A stretch of DNA of 64,000 nucleotides from an uncultured Bacteroidales bacterium (GCA_902766045.1 CACXCA010000015.1:124001-188000), one strand, 5' to 3'. Numbered from the stretch's first letter, positions 15,150 to 24,232 are shown. Translations and numbers: made by a program. The notes: generated by a model from the letters alone, not told the origin.

Positions 15150-15932
15150 ATGGAGCCAACAGTTATCAAAGAATACTTAGATAAGAACAAGATTGCGCTA
15201 TTAATCCCCACATACAACAATGATCAAACCTTAGAGCAGATCATTAACGAGGCGCAAAACTATAGTTCCCTCCTCCTTGTCGTGGATGATGGTTCCACCG
15301 ACCATACCAAAGAGATATTATCCCGATGGAAAGGCAAAATTCACATCATATCATACCAGCAAAACAAAGGAAAAGGAAATGCGCTTAAAGAAGGTTTCCT
15401 TTATGCGAAAACGCAAGGTTGGGACGCCATCATCACACTCGATTCTGACGGACAGCACAAGCTATCCGATTTGCCTCTCTTCATCGAGGCTCATCAAAAG
15501 AACCAAGGAGCATTCTTGATTGGAAGTCGGTCGTTTGACAATTCCAACATGCCTGGCGCCAACACGTTTGCCAACCGTTTCTCTAACTTCTGGTTTACGC
15601 TACAAACCGCACATAAGCTGCCAGACACGCAAACAGGCTACCGACTGTATCCGCTGAAAGAGATGAATTACATGACCCCCTTCAACAAACGTTATGAAGC
15701 TGAATTAGAATTACTGGTACGCTGTGCATGGAGACTGATTCCTATGGTCAGTCTAAACATCAACGTCTATTATCCTCCTAAAGAAGAACGAGTATCACAC
15801 TTCCGTCCAGGGAAAGACTTCCTGAGAATAAGCATCTTAAACACGGTTCTCTGTCTTTTGGCTATCCTCTATGGATATCCATCCATGCTGATACGAAAGC
15901 TTTATAGAAAACTTAAAAACTGCACGAAATGA
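15150..15932 (+). CDS. Family 2 glycosyltransferase (dolichyl-phosphate mannose synthase-like)
   Basis: About 260 residues from the ATG at 15150, chosen because the alternative TTG start lies inside the previous gene. The GT-A fold begins with IALLIPTYNNDQTLEQII, then LLVVDDGSTDHTKEIL and the metal-binding ITLDSDGQHK; a short hydrophobic stretch near the C terminus (ISILNTVLCLLAILYGY) may bind the membrane. It resembles the polyprenyl-phosphate and glycolipid mannosyltransferases that occur in aryl-polyene operons, where they are thought to glycosylate the lipid. The donor and acceptor are unknown. Its last 4 bases overlap the exporter gene. Confidence 0.85.
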   Translation: MEPTVIKEYLDKNKIALLIPTYNNDQTLEQIINEAQNYSSLLLVVDDGSTDHTKEILSRWKGKIHIISYQQNKGKGNALKEGFLYAKTQGWDAIITLDSDGQHKLSDLPLFIEAHQKNQGAFLIGSRSFDNSNMPGANTFANRFSNFWFTLQTAHKLPDTQTGYRLYPLKEMNYMTPFNKRYEAELELLVRCAWRLIPMVSLNINVYYPPKEERVSHFRPGKDFLRISILNTVLCLLAILYGYPSMLIRKLYRKLKNCTK

Positions 15933-18900
15933 AACAAAGAATTCTTGCCCTATACAATTATTTTGAACAGAATCCAAGGCGACTCTACTGGTTGCTCGCA
16001 GGTGTCATTTTGTTCTTCACCCTCTGTTTGTCTCGTCTTCAGTTCTCTGAGAACATCAACGATTTTCTTCCTCAAAGTGAAAAAGCACAAAAGATATCCG
16101 AGGCTTACCAACACATCGACACAGGAAACAAGATTCTTGTCACCCTATCCTGTACCGACACGTTCACAGGCTATCGCGACAGTCTAATACAACTTGCTGA
16201 GACATTTCAGTCTGAACTGAAAAAGAACGACACTCGAAATTTAACTAGCGACCTGTTTTGCAAAATATCGGATGCTGACATAGCAGAATTAACCGATTTC
16301 ATCCTGGAAAATCTCCCCTACTTCATGAGTTCGGAAGATTACAAGAGACTGGATTCTCTTATGATTGACGAATCAAAGATACGTCAGGAGCTGCAATGGA
16401 ATCAGAACATGCTGTATTCACCAACAGGTTCTTTCTTTCAAAATATAATCTTAAAAGATCCGCTACACATCTCCAATTCGATCCTCAAAAAACTAAAAGA
16501 CTCATATCAGGAGAATACTTTTCAGCAATATAACAGTTACATCTTCAACAAGACGAAGGACAAACTACTCATCACACTATCCAGCGAGACACCGGCAAGC
16601 GAGACCAACCTCAACAAAGAATGGATAAAAATAATCGATAAAACAGCACAAAATAGCCTCAAAGGGAAAGAGAATCTATACCAAATCAAGCACATCGGTG
16701 CATGCGAGATATCCATCAGCAATGCACAACAAATCAAGAGCGACACACTCGTCTCATCCATCATCGCGCTTCTAGGTATATGTGTCCTGCTCTTTTTCTT
16801 TTACAAAGACATACGAGCCATTGGTCTCATTCTGTTCTCCATCCTATTTGGATCCCTATTTGCTCTTGGTTTTCTTGCCTTATTCAAAGAGTCCATATCC
16901 ATTATCGCAATAGGAATTGGTTCTGTCATTGTGGGTATTGCGGTTAACTATCCGCTTCATTTTCTGGCCCATCTAAAAGAGTGTTCCGACAGGAAAGAGA
17001 CCATACGAGAAATCGCCACTCCTCTCATTGTTGGCAACGTCACCACCGTAGGCGCATTCTTAAGTATTCTTTTCATTCGTTCGCAAGCCATGAGAGACAT
17101 GGGATTATTCTCAGCTCTCCTTTTGATTGGCACCATTTTATTTGTTTTACTCTTCATACCTCATCTCTTTAAAAACAAACTGTTCAAAGCGCAACAGATC
17201 CATCAGCTGATGTTTGGCAAAATCGTCAACGTAGAATGGGAGAAGAAAAAATGGTTGGTATGGGGCATAATCCTATTAACCATTCCGTTCTATTACTTCA
17301 GTACCAAAACTGAATTCGAGACAGACCTACATAAGATCAATTACATGACCGACTCTCAAAAAGAGGAACTATCCATGCTAATTGATGAAACAGAAAACAA
17401 TCATGCCAAGATGTACTGTGTCTGCGATGGGAAAGACCTAGACAAGGCACTGGAACATCTCACAAAACTGCAAAAAGAGACCGCCGAGCTAAAGAAGAAA
17501 GAATTGATCATTCGAGAATCCGGCGTCGGATGTTTCGCCACCACTCTAAAGTCCAGAACTGACCATATACAAAAATGGAATGAATATTGGAATGCAAACA
17601 AAGAGATCATGACCAAGCTAATCATAAAAGAAGGAGAAGCGATAGGTTTCAACTATAGCATTTTCTCCCATTTTATCGATAAAATCAGTCAGCCAATGGT
17701 TGTCGATGACGAGAAACATTTTCAACCCATACAGAAAGCACTCACCAACCTATACATATATGAGGATTCATGCAAGGCCCTTGTATATACGGTAATAGAA
17801 TGTGAAAAAGAGAAAGTTTTTCAACTAGAAAAACAACTCAATAAAATCGCCCCCAACATCTATACCATCAACACGCAATCCTACTTCCAGCAAATGATAG
17901 AAACCCTTTCGCAAGATTTCAATCATGTACTCTTCATTTGCGCTTTCATCGTGTTTTTATTCCTTACACTATCATTTGGAAGAGTTGAATTAAGTCTGTT
18001 AGCCTTCCTGCCGCTAACATTTGGATGGATATGGATCTTAGGTATCATGAACCTGTGCGACATTCGGTTCAACATCGTCAACATCATCCTATCCACTTTC
18101 ATATTCGGACAGGGAGATGACTATACGATATTCGTGACAGAAGGACTCATGTACGAATACACGCATAAGAAGAAGGTGCTTGCCTCATATAAAAACTCAG
18201 TCTTTCTATCCGCCTGCATCATGTTTATCGGTATAGGGGCTCTCATCGTAGCGAAACACCCTGCGATGAAATCACTGGCAGAACTAACGATCGTCGGCAT
18301 GTTCTGCGTTATCCTGATGGCATATCTCTTCCCGCCACTCATCTACAAATGGCTCACCACACACAAAGGAGAAGCAAGACTTATGCCTATCACATTAAGG
18401 AATCTAGGCTCAACAGCCGTTAGTTTCTTCGTGTTCCTAATTGGCAGCCTCGTCATTTCTATCATAGGATTCTTCCTTCTTACCATTCGTAAAAAGAGTG
18501 ACAAAAACAAACTCAAGTATCACACAATCCTCTGCAATACCCTCCGTCGGATGGCTAGACTGATACCAAACATCAAACACAATATCATCAATGAATCAAA
18601 TCACAACTTTGATGAACCATCCATTCTCATCTGCAATCATCAATCACACATAGATCTTATGTACACGCTGATGCTGCACCCTAAGATCATCTGTTTAACC
18701 AATCAATGGGTGTGGAACTGTCCTTTCTATGGAAGAATCATACGTTACGCAGACTTTTTTCCTGTCAGCGAAGGCATTGAGAAGAGTGTGGAGACATTAA
18801 AATCGGTCATTCAAAAAGGGTACTCGATTCTCATATTCCCAGAAGGCACCCGTTCCGAAGACTGTTCGATTCAGAGATTCCATCAAGGCGCATTTTATTT

Positions 18901-19414
18901 AGCTCAAAAATTCAATCTGAACATTGTGCCAATTGTCATTCATGGCGTCGGACATGTTTTCCCTAAACAAGAGTTCATCCTTCGAAAAGGTCGCGTTGAT
19001 GTGAAAATCCTACCAGAGGTGAACTCAGACAATCCGTTAAGAACGAATATAGACATCAAATCAACCGCACAGGCATTTCGTAAATACTATCAAGAGGAAT
19101 ACAAAAAGATGTGCGAAGAGATCGAGACTGTCGATTACTTCAAAGACCTGGTCTATCACAACTATATTTACAAGGGAGCCAGCATTGCGAAAGAAGCCCA
19201 TAAAAAGATCTTCTCTTCAGCCGCCAATGAATTCATCAGCAAACTTCCAGACCATGGTGAATATACAATCAATGAATGTGGACAAGGAGAGTACGCCTTG
19301 CTTGCAGCACTTGTCAAAAAAGACTTGCACATAATAGCAACAGAAACAGACAAAGAAAAACTCTCTATCGCCAGAAATTGTATATCAGTACCTAAGAACC
19401 TGGAATATAAATAA
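15929..19414 (+). CDS. MMPL/RND exporter fused to acyltransferase and partial methyltransferase
   Basis: A 1161-residue multidomain inner-membrane protein. Residues 1-860 are an RND/MMPL permease: an N-terminal helix, a periplasmic loop, a block of helices near 270-420 (VSSIIALLGICVLLFFFYK, GIGSVIVGIAVNYPLHFLAH), a second periplasmic loop and a second helix block near 670-850 (FIFGQGDDYTIFVTEGL). Residues about 885-1075 are a PlsC-type acyltransferase with NHQSHIDL (His near residue 902) and FPEGTRSED (near 970). The last 85 residues look like the start of a class I methyltransferase (ECGQGEYALLAALVKKDLHI, then TETDKEKLSIARN) but end soon after. It matches the known trifunctional MMPL-acyltransferase-methyltransferase proteins of Bacteroidota polyene clusters and should move the lipid product across the inner membrane and acylate it. 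Confidence 0.88.
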   Translation: MKQRILALYNYFEQNPRRLYWLLAGVILFFTLCLSRLQFSENINDFLPQSEKAQKISEAYQHIDTGNKILVTLSCTDTFTGYRDSLIQLAETFQSELKKNDTRNLTSDLFCKISDADIAELTDFILENLPYFMSSEDYKRLDSLMIDESKIRQELQWNQNMLYSPTGSFFQNIILKDPLHISNSILKKLKDSYQENTFQQYNSYIFNKTKDKLLITLSSETPASETNLNKEWIKIIDKTAQNSLKGKENLYQIKHIGACEISISNAQQIKSDTLVSSIIALLGICVLLFFFYKDIRAIGLILFSILFGSLFALGFLALFKESISIIAIGIGSVIVGIAVNYPLHFLAHLKECSDRKETIREIATPLIVGNVTTVGAFLSILFIRSQAMRDMGLFSALLLIGTILFVLLFIPHLFKNKLFKAQQIHQLMFGKIVNVEWEKKKWLVWGIILLTIPFYYFSTKTEFETDLHKINYMTDSQKEELSMLIDETENNHAKMYCVCDGKDLDKALEHLTKLQKETAELKKKELIIRESGVGCFATTLKSRTDHIQKWNEYWNANKEIMTKLIIKEGEAIGFNYSIFSHFIDKISQPMVVDDEKHFQPIQKALTNLYIYEDSCKALVYTVIECEKEKVFQLEKQLNKIAPNIYTINTQSYFQQMIETLSQDFNHVLFICAFIVFLFLTLSFGRVELSLLAFLPLTFGWIWILGIMNLCDIRFNIVNIILSTFIFGQGDDYTIFVTEGLMYEYTHKKKVLASYKNSVFLSACIMFIGIGALIVAKHPAMKSLAELTIVGMFCVILMAYLFPPLIYKWLTTHKGEARLMPITLRNLGSTAVSFFVFLIGSLVISIIGFFLLTIRKKSDKNKLKYHTILCNTLRRMARLIPNIKHNIINESNHNFDEPSILICNHQSHIDLMYTLMLHPKIICLTNQWVWNCPFYGRIIRYADFFPVSEGIEKSVETLKSVIQKGYSILIFPEGTRSEDCSIQRFHQGAFYLAQKFNLNIVPIVIHGVGHVFPKQEFILRKGRVDVKILPEVNSDNPLRTNIDIKSTAQAFRKYYQEEYKKMCEEIETVDYFKDLVYHNYIYKGASIAKEAHKKIFSSAANEFISKLPDHGEYTINECGQGEYALLAALVKKDLHIIATETDKEKLSIARNCISVPKNLEYK

Positions 19415-19475
19415 ACGGATTATAGAACACCCATATTAAAAAAAACATTATATTCGCATAATTAAATAATTATAG

Positions 19476-20351
19476 ATGAAACGCAATAAGAATTTAATAG
19501 TACTTTTTATATTCACTTGGTTACTAGGCACACTTCACGCCTCCGATTATACTGTTATAAAGCTATGGGATGAACCAGCCAATGCGAAAGAGAAGCGTCC
19601 CGAACTACGTGTCTTCTTTCCTAACGACAGCATCAAACGAAGCAAAACCTGCATTCTGATCTGTCCAGGTGGCAGTTATCATCACCTAGGACTCACCAAC
19701 GAAGGATCGGAAGTGGCAGAATATTTCAACCAATGGGGAGTCATCGCAGTGGTCCTACGTTACCGAGTATCCATGCGTGGCAACCATCATCCTGCGATGA
19801 TTGAAGATTTCCAACGAGGCATGCAGATCATACGAGAGAAAGCGAAAGAGTGGAACATTGAAAACATTGGCTGCATCGGTTTTTCAGCAGGCGGACATCT
19901 GGTTTCCATGGGTGGAGCATTCCATAAAGAGAACTATCTTAAAGCAAGAAACATCGACACCAAAGGTGTCAATTTAAGGCCCGATTTTGTCTGCCCAATC
20001 TATCCTGTAGTGTCCATGCAGGACAGTATCGTTCACGAGAAATCAAGACAGAATCTGTTAACAAAGAATTATACGCTTTCGGATATAACTAAATTTTCCA
20101 TGGAACAACAGATTCCGGATGACATGCCACCCGTTTTCTTACTCGCATGCAAAGACGACGATGTGGTCAATTACAAAAACAGTGAAGTACTGCACCGCGC
20201 CCTCATACAGAAAAATATTCCTTGTGAATATCACCTCATGGAACATGGAGGACATGGCTTTGGTGTCATTCGCACCCGCAGCGAGGAAACCAAGAATTGG
20301 GGCGCATTACTAAAGAAATGGCTGATAGACAATCAATTATTGAAATATTAA
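19476..20351 (+). CDS. Exported alpha/beta-hydrolase (acetylesterase-like)
   Basis: A 291-residue exported hydrolase. The signal peptide (LIVLFIFTWLLGTLHAS) is followed by an alpha/beta-hydrolase fold with an oxyanion region LICPGGSYHHLGL, nucleophile Ser in IGFSAGGHLVS, acid in ACKDDDVVNY and His in EHGGHGFGV. It resembles BD-FAE/acetyl-xylan-type esterases. It starts 61 bases after the exporter, a wider gap than most in the operon, and ends 4 bases before the ligase. It may deacylate the polyene or a glycan-linked precursor in the periplasm, or be a carbohydrate esterase carried along; the sequence does not decide. Confidence 0.8.
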   Translation: MKRNKNLIVLFIFTWLLGTLHASDYTVIKLWDEPANAKEKRPELRVFFPNDSIKRSKTCILICPGGSYHHLGLTNEGSEVAEYFNQWGVIAVVLRYRVSMRGNHHPAMIEDFQRGMQIIREKAKEWNIENIGCIGFSAGGHLVSMGGAFHKENYLKARNIDTKGVNLRPDFVCPIYPVVSMQDSIVHEKSRQNLLTKNYTLSDITKFSMEQQIPDDMPPVFLLACKDDDVVNYKNSEVLHRALIQKNIPCEYHLMEHGGHGFGVIRTRSEETKNWGALLKKWLIDNQLLKY

Positions 20352-20355
20352 AGAT

Positions 20356-21654
20356 ATGAACAAATTTGAACCAGCAATCGAGTTTCAACCTAGAAATATC
20401 ATAAAAGCTTTTCAAGAAGAGAAACTGGCAGAAGCTTTAGCGTATTTAAATGCCAAGTCAAACTTCTACAAAAGAATGTTTGAGACACATCATATCGATA
20501 TAAAAAAGATAAAGACGTTGGAAGATCTTCAGGTGATTCCTTTCACAACAAAAGAAGACCTACAACGCTACAACAAGGATTTCTTCTGTGTAGAGCCTTC
20601 CGAGATACGCGACTACATCACCACATCGGGCACATTAAGCGACCCGACCACCTTTGCCATGACCGAAAACGATTTAGTTCGTTTAGCCTACAATGAGGCC
20701 ATCTCATTCACCGGGGCTGGAGGACATCCAGGTGAAGTGTATCAACTAATGACCACCATCGACAAACGATTCATGGCAGGTTATGCCTATTGCCTCGGTA
20801 TTCGTATGATGGGGGCCGGCTTGATTCGCGTCGGCAACGGAATACCGGAACTACAATGGGACACTATTCAACGTATCAAACCAGATGCCATCATCTGTGT
20901 TCCTTCTTTCATCTTACGCATCATCCGCTATGCAGAAGAACATGGTATCGACTACAGAAACTCCAGCATAAAGAAAGCGGTTTGCATCGGTGAGAATCTC
21001 AGAAACGATGATTTCTCGCTCAACCTATTAGGCAGTAAGATCAAAGAGAAATGGGATATTGAGCTCTACTCCACCTATGCATCCACAGAGATGAGCACCT
21101 CATTTTGCGAATGTTCCGCGGGTAAGGGCGGACATCATCACCCAGAACTTATCATCTGCGAATTGATCGACGAAAACGATAACCCAGTCAAGGAGGGAGA
21201 GATCGGAGAACTTACCATCACCACTCTTGGAGTAGAAGGTATGCCGCTACTACGTTTCAAAACAGGTGATGTTGCCCGGTTCCACTATGAGCCATGCAGC
21301 TGCGGCAGAACCACCATGAGGATAAGCCCTATCATCGGTCGCAAGAAACAGATGATCAAATTCAAAGGCACCACACTCTATCCTGCCTCTGTCTTCGATG
21401 TGCTTGACAATACCGATTACGTAGAAAACTACTATATTGAAGTAACCTCCAACGAGATAGGAATGGATCATCTAACCGCCTATATCGGAGTCAAAGAACC
21501 GAAGATTGAGATGATCAAAGAGCTAAAAGATCGTTTCAGAGCCAAACTGAGAGTCGCACCCGACATCCAATTCAAAACAATCGATGAGATTCAGAAAATT
21601 GTTTTGCCTGAGATCAAACGCAAACCGACTAAATTCATAGACAACAGGAAATAA
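20356..21654 (+). CDS. PaaK-like acid-CoA/ACP ligase (AMP-forming)
   Basis: A 432-residue adenylate-forming enzyme of the phenylacetate-CoA ligase family. The P-loop-like motif is YITTSGTLSDPTTF near residue 92, the adenine-binding segment YSTYASTEMSTSF near residue 237, the hinge region LLRFKTGDVARF, a four-cysteine-like zinc/structural patch (CECSAG and CSCGRT) and the C-terminal domain beginning GRKKQMIKFKGTTLYP. It should activate an aromatic acid, the starter unit of the polyene, by AMP formation and transfer to CoA or an ACP. No enzyme making the aromatic acid is visible in the window. It belongs to the operon (4-base gap before, 5 after). Confidence 0.87.
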   Translation: MNKFEPAIEFQPRNIIKAFQEEKLAEALAYLNAKSNFYKRMFETHHIDIKKIKTLEDLQVIPFTTKEDLQRYNKDFFCVEPSEIRDYITTSGTLSDPTTFAMTENDLVRLAYNEAISFTGAGGHPGEVYQLMTTIDKRFMAGYAYCLGIRMMGAGLIRVGNGIPELQWDTIQRIKPDAIICVPSFILRIIRYAEEHGIDYRNSSIKKAVCIGENLRNDDFSLNLLGSKIKEKWDIELYSTYASTEMSTSFCECSAGKGGHHHPELIICELIDENDNPVKEGEIGELTITTLGVEGMPLLRFKTGDVARFHYEPCSCGRTTMRISPIIGRKKQMIKFKGTTLYPASVFDVLDNTDYVENYYIEVTSNEIGMDHLTAYIGVKEPKIEMIKELKDRFRAKLRVAPDIQFKTIDEIQKIVLPEIKRKPTKFIDNRK

Positions 21655-21659
21655 CGATT

Positions 21660-22784
21660 ATGGAGATGACTTACAATTTTGAACAAACCCGTCCCTATAC
21701 AGACGCTGAGGTTCCCTATGCGATCCATGAGATATTGCATGACAGCTTCTTCCCTATTGTCGTCAACTATCTACAGCCAGGAGCCGACATGGAACAAATC
21801 CGTCATAACCTTTCTGAAATTCGTACCATAAAAGAGTTTCAAGAAAAGATTATGCACAAAGCCATAAGAGCCATCCTGACAAAATCGAGTACAGGCCTCA
21901 CCTTCAACGGATTAGAAGAAATTGACAACAAACATCGACATATATTCATCGCCAATCACCGCGACATCGTATTGGATGCCGCCATTCTTGATGTCTTATT
22001 GACAGAACACAACATCGACACCTGTCAGATCACCTTCGGAAGTAATCTAATGAAAGGAGATCTTGTCATCAACGTCGGGAAACTAAACAAAATGTTTCGA
22101 ATCGTACGAGGAGGCAACATCAAAGATTTTTACAAAAACTCATTAGAAGTGTCAGCCTACATGCGTCATGTCATAAAAGATCTTCACGAATCTGTATGGA
22201 TTGCACAACGAAACGGACGGACAAAAGACGGAAAAGACAAAACCGAATTAGGTGTCTTAAAGATGTTATCGTTAAGCAACAATCAAAGCTTTGTTGATAA
22301 TCTTGACGAACTCAGTCTCACCCCTATCGCCATCTCCTACGAATATGAACCATGTGATTTCCTAAAGACAGCGGAACTCTATATCTCCCGTCTGGAGAAA
22401 TACATAAAAGGAGAGAACGAAGATCTCAACAGCATCATCACCGGCATCAAACAAAAAAAGGGAAAGATACATCTTTCCGTATGCAAACCCATCACACGAG
22501 AGGAGTTGGAATTGTGTAATCAAAAAGAGAAGAACGAGAAGTTTGAAATGCTGGGAGAAATCATTGATCAAAGAATCAACCAAGGAAGAAAGATTTACAA
22601 CACCAACTACATTGCATACGATCTATTAACACAAAGCAACCAATATGCCCATCACTATTCAGTCGAAGAGAAAAACAACTTCATTGAATACATGAAAAAT
22701 GGTTTGAGAGCATTAGAACTGAAAGCAGACGAAACAGAATTAGAGAAGATCTTTCTTTCTATCTATGCCAATTGTCTGAAATAA
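21660..22784 (+). CDS. PlsC/GPAT-like acyltransferase
   Basis: A 374-residue glycerophosphate-type acyltransferase. The catalytic H-x4-D motif is FIANHRDIVLDAAILD near residue 99, with downstream VRGGNIKDFYKNSLEVSAYM and WIAQRNGRTKDGKDKTELG, where the usual E-G-T-R is replaced by R-N-G-R-T-K-D-G, as in the larger GPAT/PlsB-like branch. It is the last gene of the plus-strand operon and the third acyltransferase after LpxL-like 6336 and the exporter-fused domain. It may add the second fatty chain to a polyene glycerolipid. The gene is convergent with the small minus-strand gene at 22798. Confidence 0.8.
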   Translation: MEMTYNFEQTRPYTDAEVPYAIHEILHDSFFPIVVNYLQPGADMEQIRHNLSEIRTIKEFQEKIMHKAIRAILTKSSTGLTFNGLEEIDNKHRHIFIANHRDIVLDAAILDVLLTEHNIDTCQITFGSNLMKGDLVINVGKLNKMFRIVRGGNIKDFYKNSLEVSAYMRHVIKDLHESVWIAQRNGRTKDGKDKTELGVLKMLSLSNNQSFVDNLDELSLTPIAISYEYEPCDFLKTAELYISRLEKYIKGENEDLNSIITGIKQKKGKIHLSVCKPITREELELCNQKEKNEKFEMLGEIIDQRINQGRKIYNTNYIAYDLLTQSNQYAHHYSVEEKNNFIEYMKNGLRALELKADETELEKIFLSIYANCLK

Positions 22785-22797
22785 AAGAAGTAAGTTA

Positions 22798-23028
22798 TCA
22801 ACTAGACAATTTTGAAATAACCTTATCGTAGTTTTCTCGCTGATGCGGGAAATCACATCCACTACAATCTTTTATACCAGAAGGTAAAATTTTAAACCCT
22901 CCTCCACAATTCTCATGTTGATTGTATAAGGGACAAAAGCAAAACAAACAATTAAAATCATCCACCTTGTCTGTTTTATGACAAGGGAAATATTCACATT
23001 CCTTATTCTGAAAAAATTTATACGACAT
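22798..23028 (-). CDS. Cysteine-rich small zinc-type protein
   Basis: A 76-residue protein from the ATG at 23028 (a TTG/other start further upstream is less likely because MSYKFFQNKECEYFPCHK is the family's usual beginning). Cysteines occur in ECEYFPCHK, DFNCLFCFCPLY, ENCGGGF and KDCSGCDFPH, giving a compact metal-binding fold of the 'cysteine-rich small domain' family (PF04071 pattern). The function is unknown; homologues occur alone or fused to cobalamin or metal-related proteins. It faces the aryl-polyene operon tail-to-tail and ends 13 bases from it. About 40 bases separate it from the membrane-protein gene upstream. Confidence 0.75.
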   Translation of the reverse strand: MSYKFFQNKECEYFPCHKTDKVDDFNCLFCFCPLYNQHENCGGGFKILPSGIKDCSGCDFPHQRENYDKVISKLSS

Positions 23029-23065
23029 AGAAAAAATCTTACACAAATTAACGGTTCATTCATTT

Positions 23066-23599
23066 TCAAAACTTCCATTTCCACGTAGAGACCGATTGTA
23101 TAGGTTCCTCCTTCTTTAGGATTTTATCCAAGTCCTGCTTAAAGTCCCAATAGCTCATCCGGAAAAGGAGATGCGCACCCAACTTCGCAAAAAGAAAGAA
23201 GAGCGATGTAGCCAACAAATCAAAAAGAAAAGGGAATCCGCCTTCTGGATTGCAAAACAATACGATAAAACCACAGAAAAGCGTGGGGGCCAGCAAGACA
23301 AGTACCACAAAAAGGCGAAGTACGTCCGAATGGAAACATTCCACAATCAAATGTCCGGACGAGTCATTGAAGGCACAAACATCCATTGCGTGCTGCGACT
23401 CCGACCGATGGTTGAAAGTGAATCGAAGAATTTTCCCTTTCGCCTCCGCAGGACGATTGTAAGCATCCGTATCCCAATAACACACATAGCGATTACGCTT
23501 CTTATCGCTCCAAAAAGAAGTTTCCTGGAGGTGATCAAAATAATCGGCTATTACCTCCACATCCACCGAAGGATATATTGTCTTATAATAATTCCACAT
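23066..23599 (-). CDS. Membrane protein of unknown function, paralogue A
   Basis: A 177-residue protein with no family I can name. The soluble N-terminal part (MWNYYKTIYPSVDVEVIADY) is followed by two hydrophobic segments (LFVVLVLLAPTLFCGFIVLF near 95-115 and LLATSLFFLFAKLGAHLLF near 125-145) and a short C-terminal tail that ends KKEEPIQSVSTWKWKF. It is a clear paralogue of the next gene upstream (23637): both share the YPSxDVExIADYF start, NDSSxHLxVExF centre and EEPIQ-VS-WK end. The pair arose by tandem duplication. No function is claimed. Confidence 0.7.
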   Translation of the reverse strand: MWNYYKTIYPSVDVEVIADYFDHLQETSFWSDKKRNRYVCYWDTDAYNRPAEAKGKILRFTFNHRSESQHAMDVCAFNDSSGHLIVECFHSDVLRLFVVLVLLAPTLFCGFIVLFCNPEGGFPFLFDLLATSLFFLFAKLGAHLLFRMSYWDFKQDLDKILKKEEPIQSVSTWKWKF

Positions 23600-23636
23600 A
23601 TAATAAAATTTAAGTTTTACATCTAATATGTTCCAT

Positions 23637-24116
23637 TCAAGGTCTCAGTTTCCACTTAGAGACCGTTTGGATAGGTTCTTCCTTTATGATACCACTCAAA
23701 TCTTTTTCAAATGATTTATAATGCATTTTGTAAAAAAAGAAAGCAAATAAGAAGAAAGGCAAAGGCATCAAAAAGAATAACAAACAAACTGGAAATAAAG
23801 GAATATAATAAATAAAGAAAAGTGGAGCTAAAGTTACACATAATAAAGTACCGAAAATAACTTCCGAAGGAAAACTTTCCACGACCAAGTGATTAGAGGA
23901 ATCGTTATAAATACGGACATAAAACAATCCACTACCACGATATAGAGCTCTCAGGTGATGGCTCAAATACAAAACCCTACCACTTGCATCCAGACCAGAC
24001 GGGTTACCCCAAGAACAATCATAGCGTTTCCAAAGATCAGGACCTAAGCTACTAAAATAATCGGCAATTGCCTCCACATCTCCCGAAGGATAAACTTTCT
24101 TATAATATGTCTTCAT
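23637..24116 (-). CDS. Membrane protein of unknown function, paralogue B
   Basis: A 159-residue paralogue of the 23066 gene, starting MKTYYKKVYPSGDVEAIADY and ending EEPIQTVSKWKLRP. Two hydrophobic segments lie around residues 85-125 (LLCVTLAPLFFIYYIPLF and VCLLFFLMPLPFFLFAFFFY). The loop between the soluble part and the membrane segment keeps NDSSNHLVVESF. It is shorter than paralogue A in the first third. No known family recognised. The two genes are separated by 37 bases and probably share a transcript. Confidence 0.7.
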   Translation of the reverse strand: MKTYYKKVYPSGDVEAIADYFSSLGPDLWKRYDCSWGNPSGLDASGRVLYLSHHLRALYRGSGLFYVRIYNDSSNHLVVESFPSEVIFGTLLCVTLAPLFFIYYIPLFPVCLLFFLMPLPFFLFAFFFYKMHYKSFEKDLSGIIKEEPIQTVSKWKLRP

Positions 24117-24205
24117 AGAGCAAATTTAAACCATTAAACAATCATTTAGAGACCAAAGACTTATCCTCACTACCCTAAATATGGAACAAAGATAATGATT
24201 TTTTT

Positions 24206-24232
24206 GTAGGGACGTGGCGTGCCGCGTCCATG
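24206..24232. repeat. Degenerate copy of the GTAGAGACG palindromic repeat
   Basis: GTAGGGACGTGGCGTGCCGCGTCCATG is an imperfect inverted repeat (GACGTGGC against GCCGCGTC, 7 of 8 pairs). It shares GACGTGGCG-GCCGCGTC with the copy at 34195-34224 and belongs to the same family as 62067-62108. Confidence 0.6.

Noticed and set aside
4313-22784. Classical flexirubin cluster
   Set aside because: No DarA- or DarB-type genes for a dialkylresorcinol partner were found on either strand, so the product is called aryl-polyene-like only.
23171-23626. Plus-strand 151-residue ORF opposite the 23066 gene
   Set aside because: It is the reverse shadow of a minus-strand gene with a paralogue next to it, and shows no family pattern.
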